A stretch of DNA of 54,766 nucleotides from the NCBI GenBank assembly GCA_944389095.1, contig CALXLC010000017.1, forward strand, positions 1 to 54,766, written 5' to 3'. This DNA is from an uncultured Alphaproteobacteria bacterium. Lineage in GTDB: Bacteria; Pseudomonadota; Alphaproteobacteria; RF32; CAG-239. Positions 34,941-46,147 of this stretch are shown in pieces; within the stretch, counting starts at the first letter, position 1, and every line of letters starts with the position of its first letter. The notes beneath the pieces were generated by a model. It made no database searches. It was not told the origin of the DNA and worked only from the letters and a program-made list of their open reading frames with translations. The position numbers were made by a program, and so were the translations under genes.

Positions 34941-35747
34941 ATGTCTTCTTTTAAGCTGATTACCTGGAACGTCAATTCCGTCCGCATTCGACTGGAATTG
35001 CTAAAAAAACTGGTTGAAACCGAGCAGCCGGATATTGTTTGTCTGCAAGAAGTTAAAGCAAGGGAGGAAGATTTTCCGTTTGATACCGTCCGGGATGCCG
35101 GGTTTGCACAAATTGCCTTATACGGCATGCCCGGTTATAACGGCGTGGCCATCTTGTCAAAACATCCTCTGCAAAACATCTGTCGTGTCGACTGGGTCGG
35201 TAAACATGATGCCAGACATATTAAAGCCACGGTTTTTGACGATATTGAAATAAACGATATTTATATCCCGGCGGGCGGCGATATTCCGGATCCGGTCGTA
35301 AATTTGTCTTTTGGCCATAAACTTTGTTTTATGGATGATATTTCCGAATATTTTGAGCTGCACAAAAAAGATTTTGTTTCAAAAAAAATGCTGATTTGCG
35401 GCGATTTTAACGTTGCCCCTTCGGAAAATGACGTGTGGAATCATAAGCAGCTTTTGAAAATTGTTTCGCATACGCCGATAGAAGTTGAAAGGCTGACACG
35501 GTTGTTTAAGTCTCTTGATTTTACGGATGCCGTCCGCAAATTTTATCCGGAACCGGAAAAAATCTTTTCCTGGTGGAGTTATCGCAATCCGAACTGGCAA
35601 ACAAACAACAAAGGCCGGCGGCTGGATCATGTCTGGGTCACGCCACCGCTGCGGGACAGGCTTCTTTCGGCCCGAATATTAAAGGAAGCCCGGGCCTGGG
35701 AGCGTCCGTCCGACCATGTACCGGTAGCCGTCGAAATAAGGCTTTAA
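34941..35747 (+). CDS. xthA: Exodeoxyribonuclease III
   Basis: The 268-residue endonuclease/exonuclease/phosphatase-fold enzyme cuts at abasic sites. It has all family motifs: TWNVNSVR at about residues 8-15, LQEVKA at about 37-42, GDFNVAP at about 154-160, and the C-terminal LDHVWV and SDHVPV with the catalytic histidine. It is co-transcribed with lolA and its last bases overlap the convergent response-regulator gene by 4 bases. Confidence 0.95.
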   Translation: MSSFKLITWNVNSVRIRLELLKKLVETEQPDIVCLQEVKAREEDFPFDTVRDAGFAQIALYGMPGYNGVAILSKHPLQNICRVDWVGKHDARHIKATVFDDIEINDIYIPAGGDIPDPVVNLSFGHKLCFMDDISEYFELHKKDFVSKKMLICGDFNVAPSENDVWNHKQLLKIVSHTPIEVERLTRLFKSLDFTDAVRKFYPEPEKIFSWWSYRNPNWQTNNKGRRLDHVWVTPPLRDRLLSARILKEARAWERPSDHVPVAVEIRL

Positions 35748-36358
35748 AATTTAAGCCGATATCCGCCGTCCAAGGTTATAATCAGTTGCGCCGACGCGTC
35801 ATCATGCTCTACTTTCTGGCGCAGGCGATAAATGTGGGTTTCAATGGTATGAGTGGTAACTTCCGGAGAATATCCCCAGACTTCTTGCAGCAATTCGTTT
35901 TTGCCGACAATACGTTCGCCCGCCTTATACAGATATTTTAACACGGCAACTTCCTTTTCGGTCAGCTTGACGACTTCATTGTTGCGCAGATTGATAATAT
36001 CCTTCTTTATCGGCCGGACAACATACCGGTTAAAACACAAGTAGCCTTCTTCGCTGTTTTCAAACAAATTTATGCCGGCACGCACTTCATCCAAAAATTC
36101 GCTAAGATGCATCGGTTTGGCCAAAACGCGGCAAACAATATCTTTACGAACACTTTCGGGATGCGTTGTCAAAAAAAGCAGCGGCGCTTTTAAATTACGG
36201 GCATGCAATTCTTCCAGCTTGTCAAAATCCTCATCCACAATAATGATATCTGCCGGCGCGTCGTCGTTAAACGCAAAGCCTTCGGCATGATGCTCTATTT
36301 GATCTCGCAAATCTTTGGCAAAAACCTCATCATCGGAAAAAAGCAGTATGTTCGGCAT
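35744..36358 (-). CDS. Winged-helix response regulator, OmpR/PhoB family
   Basis: The 204-residue protein has a receiver domain (about residues 1-110) with the acidic pair SDDE at 8-11, the phospho-acceptor aspartate in IIIVDED, the threonine in FLTTH and the lysine in LAKPM. The C-terminal winged helix contains LTEKEVAVLKYL, the transactivation loop VWGYSPEV and the recognition helix THTIETHIYRLRQKV. No histidine kinase is next to it. ATG has AAGGA upstream. It is not obviously CtrA, whose gene order and sequence differ. Confidence 0.92.
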   Translation of the reverse strand: MPNILLFSDDEVFAKDLRDQIEHHAEGFAFNDDAPADIIIVDEDFDKLEELHARNLKAPLLFLTTHPESVRKDIVCRVLAKPMHLSEFLDEVRAGINLFENSEEGYLCFNRYVVRPIKKDIINLRNNEVVKLTEKEVAVLKYLYKAGERIVGKNELLQEVWGYSPEVTTHTIETHIYRLRQKVEHDDASAQLIITLDGGYRLKF

Positions 36359-36368
36359 TTTCTTATCC

Positions 36369-37490
36369 TTAAAAATTTAGTCCCAAACCGGTTACAAAGG
36401 CATATCCCTTATTGCTGCCGTTAGTCGTTCCATCCGCACCTTCAAAGTCAACATGCGCCGCGGCCAGGTAAATATCAATATATTTATTCAACCGGTACTG
36501 ATTGGAAAAGGCGATGATTTTGTCCTGATTATCCGTATTGTGCGCTTTAGATTCAAAATACGTCAATGCGGCTTTATAAGGGCCGATTTCATATCCCAGG
36601 CCGATATTCCAGGCCCGGCCTTCGCGATAACCGTCAAAATATTCGGGCAAACGGTCTGACGGACGGTTTAAAGACATGCGGGTATCCCGACCGTCAATAT
36701 AGGTTTTGCGCCAGCCGCCGCCTAATGTCCAGTTTCCGCGCCTGAGGCTGAGGCTGGCCGACATTTCTTTGTCATCGTCATGAAAAGCGCCATAGCCCAA
36801 AGTTGCGGTTAAATCGGTAAAACCCAGCTCCTGTGCCGTATAAAGCGAAACAATATACGCATCGTCTTTTTCGTAAGAGGCAAATTTATTAATCAGTCCC
36901 CGGCGGTTATAAGCATCCGGTACATAAGACACACCCAAAACAGTATTATAAAAATCAGGCGATATATAGCTGATTTTGGGTGCAACACCATCCGTATTGA
37001 TGTAAGTTGTATTTAAAGTGGCAAATTTGGCCGTATGCGCATTGCGTTTCCAGTTGGGATTGACAATAAAATCGACAATCTCGCTGTTGCTGCTGCCCAA
37101 AGCTCCCGCCGCGGGTGCTCCTTCATGAAACTGGGCATCAACGTTAAACGTTTGTCCAAGCATCAGCCGGCCGTAAGGACTGTCGGCAATCGCGTAGGCC
37201 TCTTCTCCCCAGCGGCCCTGATTATAATTTTGCAGTTCCTGATTAATGCCGCCCATTAAATCCAGGTTTAAGCTGAAACCGTATTCGTCATTAAAAGCAT
37301 AAGCGGCGCTGAAATTTACCTCGGCGCGGCCGGAACCGTCATTGTTGCGGTCCTGTTTTTCAAAACGTTCCGAAACATCGCTGTACCCATACAATCCGGA
37401 AGCATATCCCGATACATCAAAAGACCACTCCCCGGCAGCAGCGCCGCAAGGTATTAAGGCCAACAGCATGACGGCTGGAATAATTTTCAT
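36369..37490 (-). CDS. Outer-membrane porin
   Basis: The 373-residue precursor has a signal peptide (about residues 1-19, MKIIPAVMLL to AAAG), then a beta-barrel pattern of alternating residues with many Gly, Tyr and Asp, and ends in phenylalanine (GLGLNF), as outer-membrane proteins do. The PYGRLMLGQTFN segment resembles the Rhodobacter-type porin L3 region. ATG at 37490 with AGGAT upstream is preferred to an earlier in-frame ATG that would add 19 residues before the signal peptide. Substrate specificity cannot be read. Confidence 0.85.
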   Translation of the reverse strand: MKIIPAVMLLALIPCGAAAGEWSFDVSGYASGLYGYSDVSERFEKQDRNNDGSGRAEVNFSAAYAFNDEYGFSLNLDLMGGINQELQNYNQGRWGEEAYAIADSPYGRLMLGQTFNVDAQFHEGAPAAGALGSSNSEIVDFIVNPNWKRNAHTAKFATLNTTYINTDGVAPKISYISPDFYNTVLGVSYVPDAYNRRGLINKFASYEKDDAYIVSLYTAQELGFTDLTATLGYGAFHDDDKEMSASLSLRRGNWTLGGGWRKTYIDGRDTRMSLNRPSDRLPEYFDGYREGRAWNIGLGYEIGPYKAALTYFESKAHNTDNQDKIIAFSNQYRLNKYIDIYLAAAHVDFEGADGTTNGSNKGYAFVTGLGLNF

Positions 37491-37519
37491 TTTTTTATCC
37501 TGCGTTGTGTTTGTTTTTA

Positions 37520-37547
37520 AGTTTAGAAGAAACTTATGATTAGTCAA
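37520..37547 (-). promoter_or_regulatory. Predicted promoter of the porin gene
   Basis: On the minus strand TTGACT (37542-37547) and TAAACT (37520-37525) are separated by 16 bases, 30-57 bases upstream of the porin start. Confidence 0.5.
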
Positions 37548-37611
37548 TATAAATTAGATTTGCTTTTTTGCAACGGCTGTGACAATCTAAACAAAAAGGA
37601 AGGGAGGGAAA

Positions 37612-38145
37612 ATGGCTTATTTATACCGGCACGGACTCGCCGTTATGCGCGCCCAGCCGCTTCATATCGGACATGAACGGGTTATCCGGCAGATGCTTGA
37701 GCAATGCGGCTACGCAACGATTATCCTCGGCTCCATTCAGGAACAGGGAACGCCGCGCAATCCTTTTACCTATCTGCAGCGCAAACAAATGATTCTTAAT
37801 TGTTTCGGGACGGCCCAAAAGAGACTGCGGGTGATGGGTTTGTTTGATATTTGCAATCCGGTTCAATGGGCTGATTTTGTTCTTGATTTTATGCGCGAAA
37901 ATATGCCGGAACGCGGTGATCCCGATGTTTATTATGCCGGAAGCCGGTATGATGCCCAATGGTTTGAAAAATGCTTTGAACATATTATCTGCATTGACCG
38001 CACGGATGAAAGTTTTCCGTATGTTTCAGGAAGCATGGTGCGGGACATGATGACCATCGGCGACCGGCGCTGGAAAAACTTTGTCAGCCCGTGCAATTAT
38101 GAAATTGTTGAAAATTATCTGAGCCCTAAAGAAGGAGAAATTTAA
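37612..38145 (+). CDS. Nicotinamide-nucleotide adenylyltransferase-like protein
   Basis: The 177-residue nucleotidyltransferase has the HIGH-type ATP motif in QPLHIGHERVI at about residues 16-26 and the late SGSMVRDMM segment at about 140-148, which matches the ISGTxIR motif of NadM-type enzymes. These join NMN and ATP to make NAD. It lacks the Nudix domain fused to many bacterial NadM proteins. Its TAA stop overlaps the nadE ATG, so the two last steps of NAD synthesis are probably encoded as a pair; NadE amidates NaAD, so substrate preference here needs testing. Confidence 0.85.
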   Translation: MAYLYRHGLAVMRAQPLHIGHERVIRQMLEQCGYATIILGSIQEQGTPRNPFTYLQRKQMILNCFGTAQKRLRVMGLFDICNPVQWADFVLDFMRENMPERGDPDVYYAGSRYDAQWFEKCFEHIICIDRTDESFPYVSGSMVRDMMTIGDRRWKNFVSPCNYEIVENYLSPKEGEI

Positions 38146-38930
38146 TGGAAAAAGTCTGGCTGAAACTGAAGAACGGCTTGAAAAAATATTGCGATGACAA
38201 CGGTTTTGATGATGTTGTTTTGGGGCTTTCCGGCGGACTGGATTCCGCGGTTACCGCCGTTTTGGCCTGTGATGCGCTGGGGAAAAAACATGTGCACGGC
38301 GTGATGATGGCAACAAAATTTACTTCGCCGCTCAGCTTGCAAATTGCCCGCAAAATTGCTGAAATGAACGGCTTTGATTTTACCGAAACGGATATTCAGC
38401 CGCTGGTAGACGTTCATGAGACATTTTTGAAGCACTTATGGAAAAATCCGCCCAAAAACATCACGCTTGAAAATTTGCAGGCCAGACTGCGCGGTCAATT
38501 GCTGATGGCCTATGCCAACCAGTACAACTACCTGTTGCTGGCCTGCGGCAACAAATCGGAAATCGCCATGGGTTATTGTACCTTGTACGGCGATACCTGC
38601 GGCGGACTGGCTCCTATCGGCGACGTTTATAAAAGCGATATTTTTGAACTGGCCAAATGGCGGAACGGCATAAATCCGGTTTTGCCGATGGAAGTTATTG
38701 TCAGAGCCCCGAGTGCGGAACTGGCTGCCAATCAGAAAGATGAAGACTCTCTTCCTCCTTATGCTCTGTTGGATAAAATTCTTAAGGCTTATATTGATGA
38801 AAAACAAACACCGGCTCAACTTGCTGCCGACGGATTTGACGCGGTAACGGTGGAGGAGGTTATCCGCCGCTATCATGCTCAAGCTTTTAAACGGCGTCAG
38901 ATGGCTCAAATACTCAGTTTGCGCCCCTGA
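38145..38930 (+). CDS. nadE: NAD synthetase
   Basis: The 261-residue N-type ATP pyrophosphatase turns nicotinate adenine dinucleotide into NAD. The P-loop-like SGGLDSA is at about residues 29-35 and GNKSEIAMGYCTLYGDTCGGLAPIGDVYK carries the substrate-binding region. It has no glutaminase domain, so it should use ammonia. It overlaps the preceding adenylyltransferase gene by one base. Confidence 0.94.
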   Translation: MEKVWLKLKNGLKKYCDDNGFDDVVLGLSGGLDSAVTAVLACDALGKKHVHGVMMATKFTSPLSLQIARKIAEMNGFDFTETDIQPLVDVHETFLKHLWKNPPKNITLENLQARLRGQLLMAYANQYNYLLLACGNKSEIAMGYCTLYGDTCGGLAPIGDVYKSDIFELAKWRNGINPVLPMEVIVRAPSAELAANQKDEDSLPPYALLDKILKAYIDEKQTPAQLAADGFDAVTVEEVIRRYHAQAFKRRQMAQILSLRP

Positions 38931-38936
38931 TAAGAG

Positions 38937-38965
38937 TTGACAAAATTTTCTTAAAATGTTAATTT
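38937..38965 (+). promoter_or_regulatory. Predicted promoter of first paralogue
   Basis: TTGACA (38937-38942) and TAATTT (38960-38965) are 17 bases apart, 44 bases before the start at 39010. Confidence 0.5.
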
Positions 38966-39009
38966 TAGAACGATAGTAAATTTATTATGTTTAATTAAAA
39001 ATACTTATT

Positions 39010-39573
39010 ATGAAAAATGAAGATTTATTCAGAATTTTTGATGCCTGCAAGCCGACTGTTGAACAAGTCAGACAGTATCTTGAAAGAATTTCAGGCAATG
39101 CGGCGTTTGATTTGTTTTTCAGCAAAGGCGGAAAAAAGTTTTTAACCAGAAAAATTGAGCCCGGTTTGGGTGAGTTGGTCGGGGTTGTCATAGAAAAAAC
39201 GCTTTTTCTTGCCAAAGGATTGTCTTTTGAGGATTTTTCCGGGACTAACAAAAACGACCGCCTGAAATTGACACAAAAAGATATTTTTGAAGAGGGAAGG
39301 AATTGTTACCGCAACGCTTTTCCGTTAGATGAAAAGGCTTTGGAAATTCTTGAAAGACATGCCGAAGAATATGAAAATCTAACGGACATGCTTAAAACTT
39401 TCGGGTATTACCTTCTGCCTCTGCAAGAAAGATATCTTATGCTTGACAAAGATTCTGAGAAAACCTGCGCGGATTATCGCATGCTTGACGGATGTTTTCT
39501 CGGAAATGCAAACCTCGGGTACTTTTTGCGGACAGAAATAATCCCGCTTTGCGCTGAAGCACCTGTCGTATAA
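39010..39573 (+). CDS. Unknown protein, tandem paralogue 1
   Basis: The 187-residue soluble protein begins MKNEDLFRIFDACKPTVEQVRQYL and resembles the next gene at the N-terminus (EDLF, DA, V-QYL spacing) and in the segment GVVIEKTLF versus GIVIETTIF. No known domain or catalytic motif is visible. It has its own promoter and terminator. The ATG has only a weak ribosome site. Family and function unknown. Confidence 0.75.
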   Translation: MKNEDLFRIFDACKPTVEQVRQYLERISGNAAFDLFFSKGGKKFLTRKIEPGLGELVGVVIEKTLFLAKGLSFEDFSGTNKNDRLKLTQKDIFEEGRNCYRNAFPLDEKALEILERHAEEYENLTDMLKTFGYYLLPLQERYLMLDKDSEKTCADYRMLDGCFLGNANLGYFLRTEIIPLCAEAPVV

Positions 39574-39578
39574 ATCGG

Positions 39579-39612
39579 AAAAAACCGAAAGTCTGAGGCT
39601 TTCGGTTTTTTT
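39579..39612 (+). terminator. Terminator of paralogue 1
   Basis: AACCGAAAG pairs with CTTTCGGTT across a 7-base loop, followed by a T tract. Confidence 0.88.
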
Positions 39613-39639
39613 CATATAATCTTTCGTCCCAACTTTACC

Positions 39640-39669
39640 TTGACAAAACCTTCCGAAAAAAGCTATAAC
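39640..39669 (+). promoter_or_regulatory. Predicted promoter of second paralogue
   Basis: TTGACA (39640-39645) and TATAAC (39664-39669) are separated by 18 bases, about 48 bases before the start codon. Confidence 0.65.
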
Positions 39670-39716
39670 TTTTTTCAATAAAATATTTTTGTTAAACTAT
39701 TAATTTTTTTAATTTT

Positions 39717-40322
39717 ATGACACAAGAAGATCTTTTCAAAGTAATGGATGCTCTGCAGTTAAGCGTTGATGATGTCCTGCAGTATCTAAAAAAAATGTGT
39801 AAGACAACACCGCTCAAACTAGCGTTTAAGTCTCGGAACGGCAAGACATATTGCACCAATCATCCAGAAGAGCGCAAAGATTCCGATATTTTTTTGGGCA
39901 TTGTGATTGAAACGACTATTTTCAGTCCGGCAGAATTTGATATTCGAAGCTTGAAAAAGAAAAACGGAACTTCTTTTAAATTCCATGAGGGCTTTTTGGC
40001 CGAGGAAATTTACAGTTGCGACATTTTTGACTGGGCCATGCATGTTGGCTGTTATCCGGCCCGGGAAGAACAAATGGAACTCCTCTATAAATTCCGTTTT
40101 GAATATGATGAAACTCAGAAAATTCTGGATTATCATCATATTGCGGCCCGTCCGCTGGAGGCTAAGGCTCTTTGCTCCCAAAAATATAATGGTGCTTATA
40201 CCTCCTGTGACATCTATGATTTGAAAGAAGGCGCGTTAAGCCGCAATCATCGTTTGTCAAGCGTCGTGGGAAACCCTGCCGCACAGATTAAGCCCTATGC
40301 CTGGTGTCCGTTGATATTATAA
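39717..40322 (+). CDS. Unknown protein, tandem paralogue 2
   Basis: The 201-residue protein begins MTQEDLFKVMDALQLSVDDVLQYL and is a diverged copy of the preceding gene. The middle contains two Cys-rich spots (SCDIFDWAMHVGC) that the first copy lacks, and the C-terminus ends CPLIL. No known domain is visible. Each copy is transcribed separately, which suggests different regulation. Confidence 0.75.
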   Translation: MTQEDLFKVMDALQLSVDDVLQYLKKMCKTTPLKLAFKSRNGKTYCTNHPEERKDSDIFLGIVIETTIFSPAEFDIRSLKKKNGTSFKFHEGFLAEEIYSCDIFDWAMHVGCYPAREEQMELLYKFRFEYDETQKILDYHHIAARPLEAKALCSQKYNGAYTSCDIYDLKEGALSRNHRLSSVVGNPAAQIKPYAWCPLIL

Positions 40323-40330
40323 TGGGCATG

Positions 40331-40366
40331 AAAAAACCGAAGTTTTGAAAACTTCGGTTTTTTTTG
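40331..40366. terminator. Bidirectional terminator of paralogue 2 and gyrB
   Basis: The stem AAAAAACCGAAGTTTT with its complement around 2-3 bases has T tracts on both sides, between the convergent paralogue 2 and gyrB. Confidence 0.88.
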
Positions 40367-40377
40367 CTTTTTCCGTT

Positions 40378-42855
<2,478 letters not shown>

Positions 42856-42921
42856 TTAAAAACATACAACAAATTGTGTTTTTCACCAAGCAAAAAAGCA
42901 AAGTTTTCCAACGTCCGGGGC

Positions 42922-42927
42922 ATTATA
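42922..42927 (-). promoter_or_regulatory. Possible -10 element of gyrB
   Basis: TATAAT on the minus strand lies 100 bases upstream of the gyrB start, flanked by AACGTCC repeats. The -35 is unclear. Confidence 0.35.
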
Positions 42928-42969
42928 ACGTCCCTCTTAAACGGCATATTTTAACCTTTGTTTTTATCC

Positions 42970-43135
42970 GAGTCCCGTCCGAGTCTGTTTTTGAAGACGA
43001 GTGAATAAAAAATTTTTTCAGAGGTCTCAAAACGAATCTGAGTCTTGATTTGCGGCGAATCGCCTGTTTCCCTTTCGGGAATCGGAAATACTTTATTAAC
43101 CTTTTGGGTTTTAGAATCTTCTCAAACAGCGATTC
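42970..43135. promoter_or_regulatory. GANTC site cluster upstream of gyrB
   Basis: Eight sites start at 42970, 42981, 43034, 43040, 43057, 43079, 43114 and 43131. Fewer than one is expected by chance in 166 bp. Confidence 0.75.
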
Positions 43136-43319
43136 TGCAGGTTGTTGTTTACAAAGCTTTGGTATTAGATTGGGCAATTATTGGTTAAAACGTTTATTTG
43201 GGGAATTGTGTCATCCGCAAATATCGGTTGATGCGGCAAGAGCGCCCAGAACAGGCATTGAACTGTCAAGGAATGACTGCCGCCGCTTTACTATTATGTC
43301 GCTATATTTATCTTTGAAC

Positions 43320-46073
43320 TCAGTGTGCTTCGGCCCAATCCGTGCCGACGCCGACTTCGGCCACAAAGGGAACTTTGAGGCTGACAACGTTTTCCATGAT
43401 TTTTTTGAGCAGACCGCTCACCTCTTCCACCTCATTGTCCGGCACTTCAAGGACCAGTTCGTCATGGACTTGCAGCAACATACGGCCTTTTAGTCCGCGG
43501 GCGGACAATTCTTTTTCCACCCGATTCATTGCCAGTTTGATGATATCCGCCGCACCGCCTTGTATCGGCGCATTGATGGCCGCTCGCTCTGCATTGGACG
43601 CAAGACGCTTGTTTTTATCATTAATTCCGAGAATTGAACATTTGCGGCCGAACGGCGTCAGGACATAACCGTGACTGCGGGCGAATCTGACTGTTTCATC
43701 CATATAAGTTCTGATTTCCGGCATCTGACGAAAATAAGCATCAATGTATTCTTTGGCTTCCGCTGTGCTGACATTAATATTTTTGGCCAGTCCGTACGGA
43801 GAAATTCCGTAAACAATTCCAAAATTAATTGCTTTGGCGTGGCGACGCAGATTGGCGTCTACCTGTTCCAGAGGAACGCCAAAGACATGAGACGCCGTGG
43901 CCGCGTGAATATCCAAACCGGCGGCAAAAGCCTTTTGCAGATTTTTGACATCTGCCACGCTGGCCAGCAGGCGCAGCTCCACCTGGGAATAATCGGCTGA
44001 AATCAATTTATATCCCGGACGGGCAATAAAGCAGGCACGGATTTTTTTGCCTTCTTCGCTGCGGATAGGAATATTCTGCAAATTCGGATTATTAGATGCC
44101 AAACGGCCGGTATTGGCAACAATTTGCGTGTAAGTGGTATGAACCCGGCTATCTTTATCCAACAGCTCATAAAGCGCATCCGTATAAGTTGACTTCAGCT
44201 TGCTGAACTCACGCCACTCTAAAATCCGGCCGGCGATTTCAATTCCGTTTTCGGCCAACTGCTCCAGAACATCCGCGCCGGTCTGCCAGGCACCCGTCGG
44301 TGTTTTTTTGCCTTTAAACCCTTGTTTGTCAAACAAAATTTCGCCTATCTGTTTGGGGGAACCGATGTTAAACTCCTGTCCGGCAAGCTGATAAATTCCG
44401 GCTTCTATTTCATGAATCCTTTTATCAAAATAAGCGCTCAGCTCTTTTAGAGCAGCGGCATTCACCATAATTCCGCGCCGCTCCATTTGATAAAGAGTGT
44501 TAATCAACGGCCGGTCAAAATTTTCGTAAACGGCCGTTTTCTTTTCGGCAACCAGACGCGGTTTTAACAATTTGTAAAGGCGCAGGCAATAATCCGCCCG
44601 CCGGCACATATACTGCCCGGCAATTGCGCTGTCCAACGAAGAAAAAGCTATTTTGTTTTTTCCGCTTCCCACGAGCTCTTCAAGCTTTTGAGATTTCATC
44701 TCCAACATGGTTTCGGCAAGTTCATCCAAAGAATGGCCGTGGTCGGAGCTGTCTAAATCATAAGACATTACCGCCGTATCCTCCAACGGGAAGAAAACGG
44801 GTTCACCGGGCATTGACCTACCGATAAAATGCAGGGCGGTTTTGATGCCGTGACCGATTTTCAGAATCGATTTATCCGATAACAACGGAAAAAAATATTT
44901 ATTCAAAACATCCAAGGGAAGCCCCGGCTTTTTTTCGGCGGCGGCAAACAAATCAAAATGCTCGCTTTGCTTTTGGGTATTCAGCGGAATATATGCGGCA
45001 ACCCCGGGTTCAACAGCCAAAGAAAGACCGCAGACATTGTCTGTCCGGGGATTTAAACCGTCAGCAGCCACCGCAAACGCAAAAGCGCCCGCAGCCTTTA
45101 TTTTCTCAATCCACTGCCGCAGGGCGGCTTCGGTTTCAACTTGTTCATAATGGATTTCGGGTTGTTTAAATACAGTGTTTTCACCCTGCATCCCTTCAAC
45201 ATCAGAACACCGTTCACCCAGCCATTTATCTATCTTTGAGCGAAGCGAACGAAAATCATATTCGGCGACAAATTTTTGCAAAACCTCCCGCTCGGGGCAA
45301 CGGCATTCGTATTCTTCTATTGAATGTTCGACGGGAACATCTTTGCGCAGTGTTACCAGCTTGAGAGAAACGCGGGCATTTTCAATATTTGCCAAAATGC
45401 TTTCGCGGCGTTTATTTTGTTTGATTTCTCCGGCACGGGACAGAACCCCCTCCAGGGAACCGTATTCATTAATCAACTGTGCGGCCGTTTTCAGTCCGAT
45501 ACCGGGAACACCGGGCACATTATCTATGCTGTCGCCGGCCAGTGCCTGTACGTCAACAACTTTATCAGGATAAACTCCGAATTTTTCATAGACATCGTCC
45601 GGCGTAAAAAATTTATCTTTCATCGGATCGTAAAATTCCACGCCGGGGCGTATCAGCTGCATCAAATCTTTATCTCCGGAAACAATAACCGCTTCCAATC
45701 CCCGGGCCAGTGCCTTCTCGACGTAGGTGGCTATCAAATCGTCTGCTTCATATCCTTCCATTTCCAAATAATGGAGATTGAGCGCTTCCACCGCTTTGCG
45801 GATTATCGGAAACTGAGGAATAAGCTCCTCCGGCGTTTCTTTACGGGTTCCTTTATAATCAGGGAAAAAATCATTCCGGAAATTCTGCCTTTTGGCATCA
45901 AACAAAACCAGACAATATTTGCAGGGAATTTGATGCGTCAGTTTCAAAAACATGCTGGTAAAACCGTAAACCGCATTTACCGGTGTTCCGTCCGGCGCCG
46001 TCAACGGCGGAAGCCCGTAAAAAGCTCTGAAAATATATCCCGAACCATCAATAAGACAGATTTTATCAGCCAT
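43320..46073 (-). CDS. polA: DNA polymerase I
   Basis: Pol I fills gaps and removes RNA primers. The 917-residue product has the N-terminal 5'-nuclease (residues about 1-290, with GYEADD and SGDKDLMQL), a central proofreading-like domain (about 305-500) and the polymerase domain with DYSQVELR, the O-helix RRHAKAINFGIVYG and the metal-binding VHDELVLEV. The proofreading domain has lost its catalytic residues: the DxE motif is Ala334 and Ala336, the second aspartate is Ala413 and the last is Arg492. So it should polymerise and cut flaps but not proofread. ATG at 46073. Confidence 0.96.
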   Translation of the reverse strand: MADKICLIDGSGYIFRAFYGLPPLTAPDGTPVNAVYGFTSMFLKLTHQIPCKYCLVLFDAKRQNFRNDFFPDYKGTRKETPEELIPQFPIIRKAVEALNLHYLEMEGYEADDLIATYVEKALARGLEAVIVSGDKDLMQLIRPGVEFYDPMKDKFFTPDDVYEKFGVYPDKVVDVQALAGDSIDNVPGVPGIGLKTAAQLINEYGSLEGVLSRAGEIKQNKRRESILANIENARVSLKLVTLRKDVPVEHSIEEYECRCPEREVLQKFVAEYDFRSLRSKIDKWLGERCSDVEGMQGENTVFKQPEIHYEQVETEAALRQWIEKIKAAGAFAFAVAADGLNPRTDNVCGLSLAVEPGVAAYIPLNTQKQSEHFDLFAAAEKKPGLPLDVLNKYFFPLLSDKSILKIGHGIKTALHFIGRSMPGEPVFFPLEDTAVMSYDLDSSDHGHSLDELAETMLEMKSQKLEELVGSGKNKIAFSSLDSAIAGQYMCRRADYCLRLYKLLKPRLVAEKKTAVYENFDRPLINTLYQMERRGIMVNAAALKELSAYFDKRIHEIEAGIYQLAGQEFNIGSPKQIGEILFDKQGFKGKKTPTGAWQTGADVLEQLAENGIEIAGRILEWREFSKLKSTYTDALYELLDKDSRVHTTYTQIVANTGRLASNNPNLQNIPIRSEEGKKIRACFIARPGYKLISADYSQVELRLLASVADVKNLQKAFAAGLDIHAATASHVFGVPLEQVDANLRRHAKAINFGIVYGISPYGLAKNINVSTAEAKEYIDAYFRQMPEIRTYMDETVRFARSHGYVLTPFGRKCSILGINDKNKRLASNAERAAINAPIQGGAADIIKLAMNRVEKELSARGLKGRMLLQVHDELVLEVPDNEVEEVSGLLKKIMENVVSLKVPFVAEVGVGTDWAEAH

Positions 46074-46147
46074 ATCTCACCTTAGAAACGCAAATTGCCG
46101 CAATAAAACACAACGTCAACGGCAGATTAAATTTATGAAACAAACGC

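Noticed and set aside
42961-43140. tRNA-like GAGTCC/GAATCC pieces upstream of gyrB
   Set aside because: No acceptor, anticodon or T-loop arrangement can be folded; the pieces are GANTC sites.
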